A DNA stretch of 64,000 bases from Parvibaculum sp046297875 (GCF_046297875.1 NZ_JBKBHD010000001.1:496001-560000); one strand, 5' to 3'. Shown: positions 45,511 to 55,285, numbered from the stretch's first letter. The notes: generated from the sequence alone by a model not told the origin. Program-made: numbers and translations.

Positions 45511-47320
45511 CAATCGAAACTTTCTTATCGCCATCGTCCTGTCGCTGCTCGTTTTCGCCGGATGGCAATATTTCGTGCTGACCCCGCAGATGGAGGCGGA
45601 GAAAGCCAGGCAGGAAGCGGCTGCCGCCGCGCAAGGAACCGGGACGGACAGAGCACCCGAAGCAGCAGCGCCCAGCGATGTCCGCCTGCCCAGCGTCGAC
45701 GAGCCGGTCCAGCGGATTGCGCCTGGTACGGCAATGGTCGGCGTCACGCGCGAAGATGCTTTGGCCGCCAGCCCGCGCGTTCCCATCCTCTCGGAAGAAC
45801 TCGATGGTTCGATCTCGCTGCGCGGCGCGCGTTTCGACGATCTGAAACTGCGCCAGTACCGCATGACGGTCGACCCGGCGAGCCCGGAAGTGTCGCTGCT
45901 GACGCCGACAGGTACGCAGACGCCTTATTTCGCGGAATTCGGTTTCATTCCGGCGCCCGGCCAGAATGTGAACCTGCCCGGCTCGCGTACGCAGTGGCAG
46001 CTTGCCGAAGGCGACATGCTGACGCCTTCGACGCCGGTGACGCTGCGCTGGGAAAACGGCCAGGGCCTCACCTTCCTGCGCACGATCTCGGTCGATGAGC
46101 ATTTCCTCTTCACCGTGAAAGACCGTGTCGAAAACAATGGCGGCAATGCGGTCACACTTTATCCCTATGGCCTCGTCTCGCGCACGGGAAGACCGGCCGG
46201 CAGCTCCTTCTTCATTCTGCATGAAGGTTTTATCGGCGAGTTTCCGAGCGTCGGCGAAGTCGCCGTCTCCTACAAGAATGCCGCCGATGACGGCCCGGTG
46301 AAGGTCACCGACACGGATGGCTGGCTCGGCATCACCGACAAATACTGGGCGGCAGCGATCATTCCGCAGACGGGTGAAAACTTCGTCGCCAGCTTCAGCG
46401 CCGATCCGACTTCGGCGATCGAGAATTTCCAGGCCGATTTCCGTTACGGCGCGCATGAAGTTCCGGCTGGCGGCGCCATCGAGATCGAGAACCGCCTCTT
46501 TGCGGGCGCGAAGGTCTCTTCCGTCATCGATACCTATCACGCGGCCGGCATATACAAGTTCAATCTGCTGATCGACTGGGGCTGGTTCTGGTTCCTGACT
46601 CAGCCGCTTTTCAAGCTGCTGCACTACATTGCGATCTATGTCGGCAATTTCGGTATCTCGATCCTGCTCGTCACTGTGCTTATCAAGCTTGTCTTCTATC
46701 CGCTCGCGAACAAGTCCTATGTCGCCATGAGCAAGATGAAGAAGCTGCAGCCCGAAATGGAGAAGCTGCGCGAGCGGTACAAGGACGACCGCATGAAGCA
46801 GCAGCAGGAGATCATGGAGCTCTACAAGAAGGAGCAGGTGAACCCACTGGCGGGCTGCCTGCCTGTTCTCGTTCAGATCCCGGTCTTTTTCGCGCTCTAC
46901 AAGGTTCTCTTCGTCACCATCGAAATGAGGCATGCGCCGTTTTTCGGCTGGATCGACGATCTGTCGGCGCCCGATCCAACGTCGCTCTTCAATCTTTTCG
47001 GTCTCATTCCCTGGGATCCGCCCTCGCTTCTCGTCGTCGGCATCTGGCCGCTCATCATGGGCTTCACCATGTTTGTGCAGATGCGGATGAACCCGCTGCC
47101 GGCAGATCCCATTCAGGCGCAGATCTTCACCTGGATGCCGGTCATCTTTACCTTCATGCTGGCAGGCTTCCCGGCAGGTCTCGTCATCTACTGGGCGTGG
47201 AACAACACGCTCTCGGTGATCCAGCAGGGCGTCATCATGAAGCGGCAAGGTGTGCCGATCGAGATTTTCAACAATCTCGGTCTCGACAAGCTTGTGGGCG
47301 GCGGCAAGCCGAAGTCCTGA
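45503..47320 (+). CDS. yidC: Membrane protein insertase YidC
   Basis: A 605-residue Oxa1/YidC insertase of the Gram-negative type. The first helix (NFLIAIVLSLLVFAGWQYFV) is followed by a large periplasmic domain (about 60-350) and the five-helix insertase core, beginning with WFWFLTQPLFKLLHYIAIYVGNFGISILLVTVLIKLVFYPL. The conserved Arg sits in that core and MSKMKKLQPEMEKLRERY forms the cytosolic coiled hairpin. It inserts and folds inner-membrane proteins with or without SecYEG. The ATG at 45503 gives the standard GDNRNFL start and overlaps rnpA by eight bases. Confidence 0.95.
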   Translation: MGDNRNFLIAIVLSLLVFAGWQYFVLTPQMEAEKARQEAAAAAQGTGTDRAPEAAAPSDVRLPSVDEPVQRIAPGTAMVGVTREDALAASPRVPILSEELDGSISLRGARFDDLKLRQYRMTVDPASPEVSLLTPTGTQTPYFAEFGFIPAPGQNVNLPGSRTQWQLAEGDMLTPSTPVTLRWENGQGLTFLRTISVDEHFLFTVKDRVENNGGNAVTLYPYGLVSRTGRPAGSSFFILHEGFIGEFPSVGEVAVSYKNAADDGPVKVTDTDGWLGITDKYWAAAIIPQTGENFVASFSADPTSAIENFQADFRYGAHEVPAGGAIEIENRLFAGAKVSSVIDTYHAAGIYKFNLLIDWGWFWFLTQPLFKLLHYIAIYVGNFGISILLVTVLIKLVFYPLANKSYVAMSKMKKLQPEMEKLRERYKDDRMKQQQEIMELYKKEQVNPLAGCLPVLVQIPVFFALYKVLFVTIEMRHAPFFGWIDDLSAPDPTSLFNLFGLIPWDPPSLLVVGIWPLIMGFTMFVQMRMNPLPADPIQAQIFTWMPVIFTFMLAGFPAGLVIYWAWNNTLSVIQQGVIMKRQGVPIEIFNNLGLDKLVGGGKPKS

Positions 47321-47323
47321 GCG

Positions 47324-48022
47324 ATGACAGTGGAACCGGCGCAGGAAAATCCGTTCGACACGCCGGACATCGAAACGGGACGATGGCTCTTTGCGCAACC
47401 TTGCGAATTCGTTCGCGGCGTTGTCGACATGGAGGGCTTGCCCGCGACGGTGCTTGCGGAGGTTGCCTTCGCCGGCCGGTCGAATGTCGGCAAGTCGAGC
47501 CTCATCAATGCGCTGACCGGGCGCAAGACGCTCGCGCGCACATCAAACACGCCGGGGCGGACGAAGGAGCTCAATTTCTTCTCGCTGGGAGCCGCGGGCA
47601 AGGCCGCCATCATGCTGGTCGACCTGCCGGGCTACGGCTATGCGCGCGAAACGAAAACCCGCGTGAACGACTGGACCGCGCTCGTGATGTCCTATCTCAG
47701 GGGCCGGGTCCAGCTGCGCCGGGTCTTTGTGCTGATCGACGCGCGGCACGGGCTCAAACCCAATGACCATGAAGTGATGGACATGCTGGATGAGGCGGCC
47801 GTCTCCTACCAGATCGTCCTGACCAAGACAGACAAGCTGAAGACCGGCGAAATCGATATCCGGCTCGAGGAAGTGCGGGGCGCGTTGCGCAAGCACGTCG
47901 CCGCCCATCCGCGCATTGTTGCGACCTCCAGCGAGAAGGGCACGGGCATCGCGGAACTGCGGGCGGAGGTTGCCTCACTGGCCGATCCGGCGCAGCTGGG
48001 GTATAAACCGCGGAGCGAATGA
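47324..48022 (+). CDS. engB: Ribosome biogenesis GTPase EngB (YihA/YsxC)
   Basis: A 232-residue small GTPase required for 50S assembly. G1 is GRSNVGKSSL, G2 NTPGRTKEL, G3 DLPGYGYA, G4 TKTDKLK and G5 ATSSEKG. It begins three bases after the yidC stop. The length is normal for alphaproteobacteria, with a 30-residue N-terminal extension before the GTPase core. Confidence 0.95.
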   Translation: MTVEPAQENPFDTPDIETGRWLFAQPCEFVRGVVDMEGLPATVLAEVAFAGRSNVGKSSLINALTGRKTLARTSNTPGRTKELNFFSLGAAGKAAIMLVDLPGYGYARETKTRVNDWTALVMSYLRGRVQLRRVFVLIDARHGLKPNDHEVMDMLDEAAVSYQIVLTKTDKLKTGEIDIRLEEVRGALRKHVAAHPRIVATSSEKGTGIAELRAEVASLADPAQLGYKPRSE

Positions 48023-48047
48023 CGCGACGCGAGCAGGGCCAGGAGCG

Positions 48048-48950
48048 ATGCCGGACACGACGAAAAGCGACGATACGAGACTGGACAGGGCCCGCGTTCT
48101 TTCCGAGGCGCTGCCTTTCATGCAGCGCTACGACAAACGTACCGTCGTTGTGAAATATGGCGGCCATGCGATGGGCGACGAGGCGCTGGGCGTGGAGTTT
48201 GCCCGCGACATCGTGATGCTGAAGCAGGCGGGACTCAACCCCATCGTCGTGCATGGCGGCGGCCCGCAGATCGGCGCAATGCTGAACCGGCTCGGTATCA
48301 AGAGCGAGTTTTCAGGCGGCCTCAGGATTACCGACAAGGCCACCGTCGAGATCGTCGAGATGGTTCTGGCCGGCTCGATCAACAAGCAGATCGTGGCGCA
48401 GCTCAATCAGGCGGGTGGGCGGGCCGTCGGACTTTGCGGCAAGGACGGCAATCTCATCGTCGCCCGCAAGGTGGAGCACAAGATCCACGATCCGGAATCG
48501 AATATCGAAAAGATTCTCGATCTCGGTTTTGTCGGCGAACCGGCGAAGATCAATACGCAAATTCTCGACGTCATCCAGAAGTCCGATATCATTCCGGTGA
48601 TCGCGCCGATCGGCGTGTCGGAAGACGGGCACACCTACAACATAAATGCCGACACGGCGGCTGGCGCCATCGCTGCGGCGATGGGTGCAGCGCGGTTGCT
48701 GCTCCTAACCGATGTGAGCGGCGTGCTCGACAAGCAGGGGAAGCTCGTCGAGGAACTTACGCTCGATGAGGCGAAGGCGCTGATGACGGACGGTACGATC
48801 TCGGGTGGCATGATCCCGAAACTCGAGACCTGCATCGAGGCCGTCGAGGGAGGTGTCGAAGCGGTGGTCATTCTCGACGGGCGAGTGCGCCATGCCGTTC
48901 TGCTCGAGCTTTTCACCGAGCATGGCGCGGGAACGCTCATTCAGCGCTGA
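48048..48950 (+). CDS. argB: Acetylglutamate kinase
   Basis: A 300-residue amino-acid kinase for the second step of arginine synthesis (N-acetylglutamate to its phosphate). KYGGHAMG, VVHGGGPQIGAMLNRLGI, GLCGKDGNLI, NADTAAGAIAAAMGAARLLLLTDVSGVL and GGMIPKLETCIEAVEGG are the family motifs. AGGAG precedes the ATG at 48048. The N-terminal helix before the core is typical of the arginine-sensitive hexameric type (inference). It follows engB by 25 bases. Confidence 0.96.
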   Translation: MPDTTKSDDTRLDRARVLSEALPFMQRYDKRTVVVKYGGHAMGDEALGVEFARDIVMLKQAGLNPIVVHGGGPQIGAMLNRLGIKSEFSGGLRITDKATVEIVEMVLAGSINKQIVAQLNQAGGRAVGLCGKDGNLIVARKVEHKIHDPESNIEKILDLGFVGEPAKINTQILDVIQKSDIIPVIAPIGVSEDGHTYNINADTAAGAIAAAMGAARLLLLTDVSGVLDKQGKLVEELTLDEAKALMTDGTISGGMIPKLETCIEAVEGGVEAVVILDGRVRHAVLLELFTEHGAGTLIQR

Positions 48951-49016
48951 CGGCCAGGCTCACTGCTTTCCCCCCGCCTTTCATGGATGCTAGAATTTCC
49001 TCGTTCGGGGGAATGA

Positions 49017-50027
49017 ATGATATCCATGAAGACAATACTGCAGATCGCCGCTGCCGCTTTGCTTTGCTGGCTCGCCCTGCCGGGTGCGGCGCATGCCGAC
49101 TATCAATTCTGCAATCGCACGAGTTACGTCCTCGATGCGGCGATCGGATATTCGTCAGACGACATATGGAAAAGCCGAGGCTGGAAGCGGTTGCTGCCGG
49201 GCAGTTGCGAAACGATGCTGGAAGGCCCGGTGGACGACGGCGAATACTACGTCTTCGCCCGCTCCTTCGATGCGCACAAAGGCAGCATCAAGTATTTTTC
49301 GGGCAATACCAGCTTCTGTATCGTGGAAGCGCCGTTCGAGATCGAGGGCCGGGAACAATGCGCAATGCGCGGCTTCGATGCGGCCGATTTTCTGCGGGTC
49401 GAGACGAAGGCAGGTGCGAGCTGGACGACCAGCTTTTCCGAAGCGAGCGAATACAGCGCCGAGGACTCGCGCATTGCCGGAGCGCAACGCCTGCTTATGG
49501 ATCTCGGCTTCGCGCTGAAGCAGGTGGATGGCATTGCAGCGAGCAACACGTTGCGAGCGGTTCATGCTTTCCAGCGGTCGGCGAACCTGACACAGACCGG
49601 CGCGATCGACGAAGTGTTGCTGGCCAATCTTACTTCGCGCGCCATAGCGGTTCACCAGAGCGTCGGCCTCGATTTCTGCAACCGTACGGCGGAACTTGTC
49701 TGGGCAGCGGTCGGCTTTCGCAACGGCGCCGAAGACATGTCGAGCGGATGGATTAGGATCGATCCGGGCAGTTGCCGCAAGGCGATCAAGGGGAAGTTGA
49801 CCGAGGAGGCCTACTATTTCTATGCCGAGGCCGTCGACGATATGGGCGCCATCGTACAGAGGTACGGTGCACCTCTGATCTGGAGCGGTGATCGGCCCTA
49901 TTGCACCAAATCGACACGGTTCGAAATACGCGGGCGCGAGCGTTGTGCGGCGCGTGGCTTCGACGAACGGACCTTCAAGCGCATCGAGACATCAGGGGAA
50001 GCCTTCCTCGAGATCACGCTGGACTAG
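49017..50027 (+). CDS. Secreted protein: DUF1036, peptidoglycan-binding, DUF1036
   Basis: A 336-residue protein with a Sec signal peptide (KTILQIAAAALLCWLALPGAAHA). Residues about 27-140 and 222-336 are homologous DUF1036 units, each beginning FCNRT and containing GWKRLLPGSC or GWIRIDPGSC, a tyrosine-rich YYFY/YYVF strand and a final REQCAMRGFD or RERCAARGFD. Between them, about 150-210, is a PG_binding_1-like helical repeat (GAQRLLMDLGFALKQVDGIAASNTLRAVHAFQRSANL). Paired cysteines in each unit suggest disulfides. It is probably periplasmic and held to peptidoglycan. GGGGGAA lies five bases before the ATG. Function unknown; DUF1036 is common in alphaproteobacteria. Confidence 0.8.
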   Translation: MISMKTILQIAAAALLCWLALPGAAHADYQFCNRTSYVLDAAIGYSSDDIWKSRGWKRLLPGSCETMLEGPVDDGEYYVFARSFDAHKGSIKYFSGNTSFCIVEAPFEIEGREQCAMRGFDAADFLRVETKAGASWTTSFSEASEYSAEDSRIAGAQRLLMDLGFALKQVDGIAASNTLRAVHAFQRSANLTQTGAIDEVLLANLTSRAIAVHQSVGLDFCNRTAELVWAAVGFRNGAEDMSSGWIRIDPGSCRKAIKGKLTEEAYYFYAEAVDDMGAIVQRYGAPLIWSGDRPYCTKSTRFEIRGRERCAARGFDERTFKRIETSGEAFLEITLD

Positions 50028-50035
50028 CTCAGATC

Positions 50036-51307
50036 TCAGGGGCGGTTTGTGTCTATGCCGAAATATTGCAGGTGCCAGAGAAGTTCGCTTTCCGCCAGCG
50101 GATAGTCGATGCCTTCGCTGGGCAAGACGAGATTTGCCGCCGGCACATGCGCGATATGGGCCTGAATGGACAGCGCGGTGCGCATTGAAAGCCCGGCCTT
50201 CCAGCACAAGGCGGTAATGCCGCGGCCGCTTTTTGCGTCGAGCACCATCTCGACCGTGCCCGGCGTGACGCCGGTGAGAAGGGATAGAGCCGTCACGACA
50301 GGCTCGCGCCGCGCCATCGTGGCGGTGCCGGTTACGATATCATCGCCGAGATCGCCTTTCGCATAGGCCTTGCGCACGGCCTCTACCGTGACGGGCTTTC
50401 CGGCGGCGTCGATTTCAGCCTCGAGCGCGGCCTGAGCCCGCGCCTTCAGCGCCTGCTCGGTCTCTTCATCAAGGCCATTTCGGCGCGATAGCTCGTCCAC
50501 CAGCGCACGGGACACAAAAGTCGAAATGCGCCTGATCGCGCGAAGCGATAGATCGGTACGCATGACGAGCGGCCGGTGCCAGCTTTCGATGGCGGAGGCC
50601 TGAGCAATCACACGATCCAGTGTCTGCTCGCGGATTTCCGCACTCGGATTGGCGAGGAGAGCCGCGATCGCGGGAATGTCGAGCGAGGCGGCGACGGCCT
50701 CTGCCACATCGCCGCTGAGGCCCTTGCGATGCGCGATGGCTTCTATGGCGCCGCGAACGCGCGTCGTTGCGACAATCTCGATCAGGTCTTCGTCGGAGAG
50801 AAGCGGCGAATATTGAAGAATGGAGCCGCATACGGCGATTTCCGCGTCATGCGCGAGACGGAGCGCGAGCCGTTTGGGAATGGTGTGGCAGGCTGCGACC
50901 TCGCGCGCGATCACGGCGCGCACCCGCGGCAGTTCATCCTCGGCCAGGCGTTCGAGCAGCGTGATCGTCTTCTGCTGGAGTGCGGTGAGCTCGCCTTCCG
51001 GCATGTCCGGCATGAGGCGCGCGATCTTGCGCGCAAGCTCCGCGCGAACATCGTCGTCCGCGTCGGTTCTCAGCAGTTCATTGGCCTGATGGGGCGTTGC
51101 CGGATTGGCGGCGACCAGCCCCCTCACCTCTTCATCGTCGTCGCAGGCAAGATAGTACAGCGCCTCGGGCGGCGCATCGTTGCGGGCAGCAAGCTCACGT
51201 TTCGCCGCGAGCTGATGGCTTTCAAGCACATGGCGCGCGTCTTCGTAGCGCAGCTCCGGTGGGAGCTTTCGCCGGCCGAACAGACGGGACAGCAAGCCGA
51301 GCGCCAT
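50036..51307 (-). CDS. DUF2336-domain protein with HEAT-like repeats
   Basis: A 423-residue cytosolic protein. Most of it is alpha-helical with recurring degenerate units of about 30-35 residues (for example DEEVRGLVAANPATP, DDDVRAELARKIARLMP, LPRVRAVIAREVAACHTIP, SAEIREQTLDRVIAQA), a HEAT/ARM-like pattern that fits the alphaproteobacterial DUF2336 family. No catalytic motif is seen. Such proteins may act as scaffolds or, in some cases, be linked to two-component regulation; the role here is unknown. It converges on the DUF1036 gene with eight bases between. Confidence 0.75.
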   Translation of the reverse strand: MALGLLSRLFGRRKLPPELRYEDARHVLESHQLAAKRELAARNDAPPEALYYLACDDDEEVRGLVAANPATPHQANELLRTDADDDVRAELARKIARLMPDMPEGELTALQQKTITLLERLAEDELPRVRAVIAREVAACHTIPKRLALRLAHDAEIAVCGSILQYSPLLSDEDLIEIVATTRVRGAIEAIAHRKGLSGDVAEAVAASLDIPAIAALLANPSAEIREQTLDRVIAQASAIESWHRPLVMRTDLSLRAIRRISTFVSRALVDELSRRNGLDEETEQALKARAQAALEAEIDAAGKPVTVEAVRKAYAKGDLGDDIVTGTATMARREPVVTALSLLTGVTPGTVEMVLDAKSGRGITALCWKAGLSMRTALSIQAHIAHVPAANLVLPSEGIDYPLAESELLWHLQYFGIDTNRP

Positions 51308-51422
51308 TCCTGCTCCGGGACTTCAAGTGTCAACAATCCCTGTCAGTGTCCGGCCCGCCTTCTTAATACTCGATTAATCTCCGGCCCTTGCCTTGCCGCT
51401 TCGGAGGCGGCACAAATGTGCC

Positions 51423-52151
51423 ATGCAGAGACCTGACAATTCCCCGGCAAGTCGCGGCTTCGACCATGTCGAAACATGGGTTTTCGACCTCGACAACACG
51501 CTTTATCCGCCCGCTTGCGACCTCTTTGCGCAGGTCGATCGGCGGATGACCGCCTTTATCGGGGAGTTTCTCGGCGTTGACCCCATTGAAGCAAAGCGCA
51601 TCCAGAAGGATTTCTACATCGAGCATGGAACCACGCTTTCCGGCCTGATGACGGTCTACGGGATGAAGCCCGATGCGTTTCTCGATTTCGTGCACCGGAT
51701 CGATGTGTCCGCCGTCTCGCGCGACGCGGCGCTGGGCGATGCCATTTCGCGGCTGCCGGGCCGGAAGGTGATTTTCACCAATGGCTCCGTCGCCCATGCC
51801 GAGAATGTCGTGCGTCAGCTCGGTATCGATCATGTGTTCGACGGCATATACGACATCGTGACGACGGCCTATGAGCCGAAGCCGCGGCGTCGAGCCTATG
51901 AGCGTTTTGTAGAGGCGAGCGGCATCGAACCGTCGCGGGCCGCCATGTTCGAGGATATTGCCCGCAATCTCGAAGTCCCGCATGAGATCGGCATGACCAC
52001 CGTCTGGGTGAGGCCCGGCATTCAGGGCCCGGAGCGCCATCACCAGATTTCGCATGAAGGCGCGGAGGGCCCGCATATCCATCATGTCACGGAGGAGCTG
52101 ACCGGCTTTCTCCATGCGGCCTGCCTTTCGCCCTCAGCGGCGGCCAAATAA
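51423..52151 (+). CDS. Pyrimidine 5'-nucleotidase-like HAD hydrolase
   Basis: A 242-residue HAD-superfamily phosphatase. Motif I is VFDLDNTLYPPA, motif II TNGSVAHAENV, motif III has the lysine in YEPKPRRRAYE and motif IV is MFEDIARNLEVP. The SdT1/HAD-IA type LDNTLYP form is typical of pyrimidine 5'-nucleotidases that dephosphorylate UMP/CMP. It starts at the ATG at 51423; the frame continues upstream but without a better start. It follows the argB region as in other Rhizobiales and its end overlaps mutL by 18 bases. Confidence 0.87.
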   Translation: MQRPDNSPASRGFDHVETWVFDLDNTLYPPACDLFAQVDRRMTAFIGEFLGVDPIEAKRIQKDFYIEHGTTLSGLMTVYGMKPDAFLDFVHRIDVSAVSRDAALGDAISRLPGRKVIFTNGSVAHAENVVRQLGIDHVFDGIYDIVTTAYEPKPRRRAYERFVEASGIEPSRAAMFEDIARNLEVPHEIGMTTVWVRPGIQGPERHHQISHEGAEGPHIHHVTEELTGFLHAACLSPSAAAK

Positions 52152-53945
52152 CCGCTCTATATCTGCGAGCTTCAGTTCCACATAGGTCGGGCGGCCATGA
52201 TTGCACTGGCCGGAATGGGGCGTTGCCTCCATCTCCCGCAGCAACGCGTTCATTTCATCGGCGGTGAGCCTGCGCCCCGCACGCACCGAACCGTGACAGG
52301 CGATGGTGCCGCAGACTTCCTCGAGCCGTTCCTTGAGCGAGAGCGCTTCATCGAGTTCGGCAAGATCGTCGGCCAGATCGCGCACAATGCCCTGCACGTC
52401 GAGCTTGCCGAAAATGGCCGGCACCTCGCGCACGACGACTGCGCCGGGGCCGAATGACTCCAGCACAAAACCAAGATCGGCAAGATCGTCCGCACGGGCG
52501 GCAATCCGCTCGGCCTCCGCCTCATCGAGATCGACCACTTCCGGAATGAGGAGAATCTGCCGGGCGACACCTTTCTCCGCGATCGCCTTTTTCATTCTCT
52601 CATAGACGAGGCGTTCATGCGCGGCGTGCTGATCGACGATGACGATGCCGTCGGCCGTCTGTGCGATGACATAGGTCTCGTGCAACTGTCCGCGGGCGAC
52701 ACCAAGCGGCATGTCCGGCGCGGACCGAGACGGTTCGGGTAGCGATGCTTCCTCGACGCGCGCGGCGTGGCCGCCGAGGCCTGCGAAGGCCCCCTGCCAG
52801 GTGCCCGCTTCTTCAGCGAAGCCCGGCCGCGGCGGCGGGGACCAGCTATGCGCGGGCGTATAGGCAGGGGACTGCGTTTCGGGGCGGAGCGCACCGAGCG
52901 CCGCGCCTGCCACCGTCGTCGAGGCGCGATGTCCGGCTTCCGCCAGGGCGCGCTTCAGAGCGCCGACGATCAAGCCGCGCACGAGACCTGCGTCGCGGAA
53001 GCGGACTTCGGCCTTCGCCGGATGCACATTCACATCGACATCGCGCGGATCGAGATCGACAAAAAGCGCCACGGCAGGATGCCGGTCGCGAGCGAGGAAA
53101 TCCGCGTAGGCGCCGCGCACCGCGCCGACAATCAGCTTGTCGCGCACAGGGCGGCCATTCACGAAAAGGTACTGCATCTGTGCGGTGCCGCGATTATAGG
53201 TCGGCAGACCTGCAAAGCCGCGAAGCCCGATCCCTTCGCGCATGGCGTCGATCGCAAGCGCGTTGTGCTCGAAGTCGCTTCCCATCACGGCACCGAGCCG
53301 CGCGAGCCTGCCACTTTCGCCCGGCAGTTCCGGTTCGAGGCGGAGCATGTTGCGCCCACCGCCTGTGAGCGTGAAGCCGACTTCCGCATGTGCCATCGCG
53401 AGCCGCTTCACGACGTCCGATACCGCCAGCGTTTCGGCGCGCTCACTTTTCATGAATTTGAGGCGGGCGGGGGTTGCATAAAAAAGATCGCGCACCTCGA
53501 TCTGCGTTCCGGCGCGTCCTGCCGACGGCTCGACCGCACCGACACGGCCACCTTCGACGACAATGCGATGGGCAGCCGCGCCATCACGCGGGCGGCTGAC
53601 GATCGAGAGCCTCGCCACGGCACCGATGGATGGCAAGGCCTCGCCGCGGAAGCCGAGCGTCGCAATATCATGCAGGTCTTCGCGGCCTTCATCGTCCAGC
53701 CGGAGCTTCGATGTAGCGTGGCGCTCGACCGCAAGCGCCATTTCCTCCGCGTCCATGCCGATGCCGTCATCGATGATCCGGATCAGATCGCGGCCGCCGC
53801 CCTCGATCACGATGTCGATATGGCGGGCGCCGGCATCAAGCGCATTCTCGACAAGCTCCTTCACCGCGCTTGCCGGGCGCTCGACCACTTCGCCCGCGGC
53901 GATGCGGTTGATTGTTCCCTCGCTGAGGCGGCGGATGCGGCTCAT
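52134..53945 (-). CDS. mutL: DNA mismatch repair protein MutL
   Basis: A 603-residue mismatch repair protein. The N-terminal GHKL ATPase has GEVVERPASAVKELVENALDAGA, DDGIGMDAEEM and TLGFRGEALPSIG. The C-terminal half contains DQHAAHERLVYE, which fits the endonuclease motif DQHA-x2-E-x4-E, together with CHGSVRAGRRL and CNHGRPT. It therefore should nick DNA itself, as expected for bacteria without MutH. It lies five bases after pgi on the same strand, so they may be co-transcribed. Confidence 0.95.
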   Translation of the reverse strand: MSRIRRLSEGTINRIAAGEVVERPASAVKELVENALDAGARHIDIVIEGGGRDLIRIIDDGIGMDAEEMALAVERHATSKLRLDDEGREDLHDIATLGFRGEALPSIGAVARLSIVSRPRDGAAAHRIVVEGGRVGAVEPSAGRAGTQIEVRDLFYATPARLKFMKSERAETLAVSDVVKRLAMAHAEVGFTLTGGGRNMLRLEPELPGESGRLARLGAVMGSDFEHNALAIDAMREGIGLRGFAGLPTYNRGTAQMQYLFVNGRPVRDKLIVGAVRGAYADFLARDRHPAVALFVDLDPRDVDVNVHPAKAEVRFRDAGLVRGLIVGALKRALAEAGHRASTTVAGAALGALRPETQSPAYTPAHSWSPPPRPGFAEEAGTWQGAFAGLGGHAARVEEASLPEPSRSAPDMPLGVARGQLHETYVIAQTADGIVIVDQHAAHERLVYERMKKAIAEKGVARQILLIPEVVDLDEAEAERIAARADDLADLGFVLESFGPGAVVVREVPAIFGKLDVQGIVRDLADDLAELDEALSLKERLEEVCGTIACHGSVRAGRRLTADEMNALLREMEATPHSGQCNHGRPTYVELKLADIERLFGRR

Positions 53946-53950
53946 CGCTG

Positions 53951-55285
53951 TCAGGCTTTCTCTTCGGCGAGATAGGATTTCGCGAGAATCTTTCCTTCCT
54001 CGACGGCGGGCTGATCGAAGGGATCGACGCCGAGCATGCGGCCGGCAATGATCGTTTCCAGCATGAAGTGCATGAAGAGCGCGCCGAGCGTCCGCTCATC
54101 AAGCGAGGGCAACGAGAACTGCCTGACAGGGCGGCCATTCCTTGCCAGCGTATCGGCGGTCGCGCGCTGCTCGGCATCGACAAGGTCGCCCACCTTGTGG
54201 CCGCCAAGGAAAGCGAAGTCCGTCTTCGCCGCGATACCGGCAAGCGCTTCCGGTCCCCTCCCCTTCGTGTCGGTCAGGAACATGGTGAAGAGCTTGTCCT
54301 TCGGTCCGGCAAGCCAGAGCTGCAGCTGGCTGTGCTGATCGACGGGCCCGAGGGCGCGTACCGGCGTCGTGCCCTTGCCGTCCTTGCCGAGGCTTTCCGC
54401 CCAGAGCTGGCAATACCAGGCAAGGAAACGATCGAGCCGGTCGGCATAGGCGGCAACGACCGACATGGCGATGCCCTTCTCGCGCATCATCGCAACCTGC
54501 AGCGCCGCGCCTGCGGCGGGCGCGCTGTCCTCAGCCGATGCACCGTCGAGGATTGGCTTCAGCACAGCCGCCGCACCATGCCGGATCGCCTTCATGTCCA
54601 GTCCAATCAGCCGCGCCGGCAGCAGGCCGACATTGGACAGCACCGCGTAGCGGCCACCGACGCCCGGATCGTGCTCCAGCGTCGGGAAACCGTTTGCTTC
54701 AGCAAGCGCGCGCATCGGGTTCGGCTTGCCGTTCTTCGCCGGCTCGGTGAGCACGGCGAAGTGATGTTTCATGTATTTGCCGCCGCCTGCCTTTTCGAGC
54801 GCACCCATGGCGGCGAGCGTCTGGATGGCGGGCTCGACTGTGCCTCCCGATTTCGAGACAACGAGAAAGCGCGTGGTGCGGAGATCGAGATTGCCGAGCA
54901 CGGCTTCCATTGTCGTGGCATCGAGATTGTCCGGGATATGGATATGCACGCCCTTCTGCTTGTGGGCCTGCGTACCCCAGCCCGTGAGCTGCGCCAGTGC
55001 CTGTGCACCAAGCGCGGAGCCGCCAATGCCGAAGACCACAATGTCGGTCGTGTTGTTGAGGATCTGCTCGGCCACCTCGTCGATCCGCGCAAGATCGTCG
55101 GTCCGGGCGGGCAGGCGCAGCAGCGGCAAGGCGCCGCTATCATGCGCCTCGCGCAGCCAGCCGAGCGCCGCATTCGCTTCGGAGAGAGCGGCCTTGAACT
55201 TTTCGCGGGAAAGCCCCTGCTCGCCGATACGATCGGCGAAACAATTGTCAATCGATTGGCGATAAGGCAGGTCAGTGGCGGCCAT
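53951..55285 (-). CDS. pgi: Glucose-6-phosphate isomerase
   Basis: A 444-residue isomerase interconverting glucose-6-phosphate and fructose-6-phosphate. The SIS fold motif FGIGGSALGAQALAQLTGW, VSKSGGTVEPAIQTLA and GVGGRYAVLSNVGLLPA are present, and QLWLAGPKDKLFTMF with the late HFMLETIIAG mark the C-terminal region. It is shorter than the 550-residue E. coli type and fits the shorter form seen in some alphaproteobacteria and Gram-positives. It precedes mutL with five bases between. Confidence 0.88.
   Translation of the reverse strand: MAATDLPYRQSIDNCFADRIGEQGLSREKFKAALSEANAALGWLREAHDSGALPLLRLPARTDDLARIDEVAEQILNNTTDIVVFGIGGSALGAQALAQLTGWGTQAHKQKGVHIHIPDNLDATTMEAVLGNLDLRTTRFLVVSKSGGTVEPAIQTLAAMGALEKAGGGKYMKHHFAVLTEPAKNGKPNPMRALAEANGFPTLEHDPGVGGRYAVLSNVGLLPARLIGLDMKAIRHGAAAVLKPILDGASAEDSAPAAGAALQVAMMREKGIAMSVVAAYADRLDRFLAWYCQLWAESLGKDGKGTTPVRALGPVDQHSQLQLWLAGPKDKLFTMFLTDTKGRGPEALAGIAAKTDFAFLGGHKVGDLVDAEQRATADTLARNGRPVRQFSLPSLDERTLGALFMHFMLETIIAGRMLGVDPFDQPAVEEGKILAKSYLAEEKA

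Noticed and set aside
45419..47398. Long open frame antisense to yidC
   Set aside because: It is a shadow of high GC codon usage; the composition (Arg/His/Asp-rich, no domain) is typical of antisense frames.
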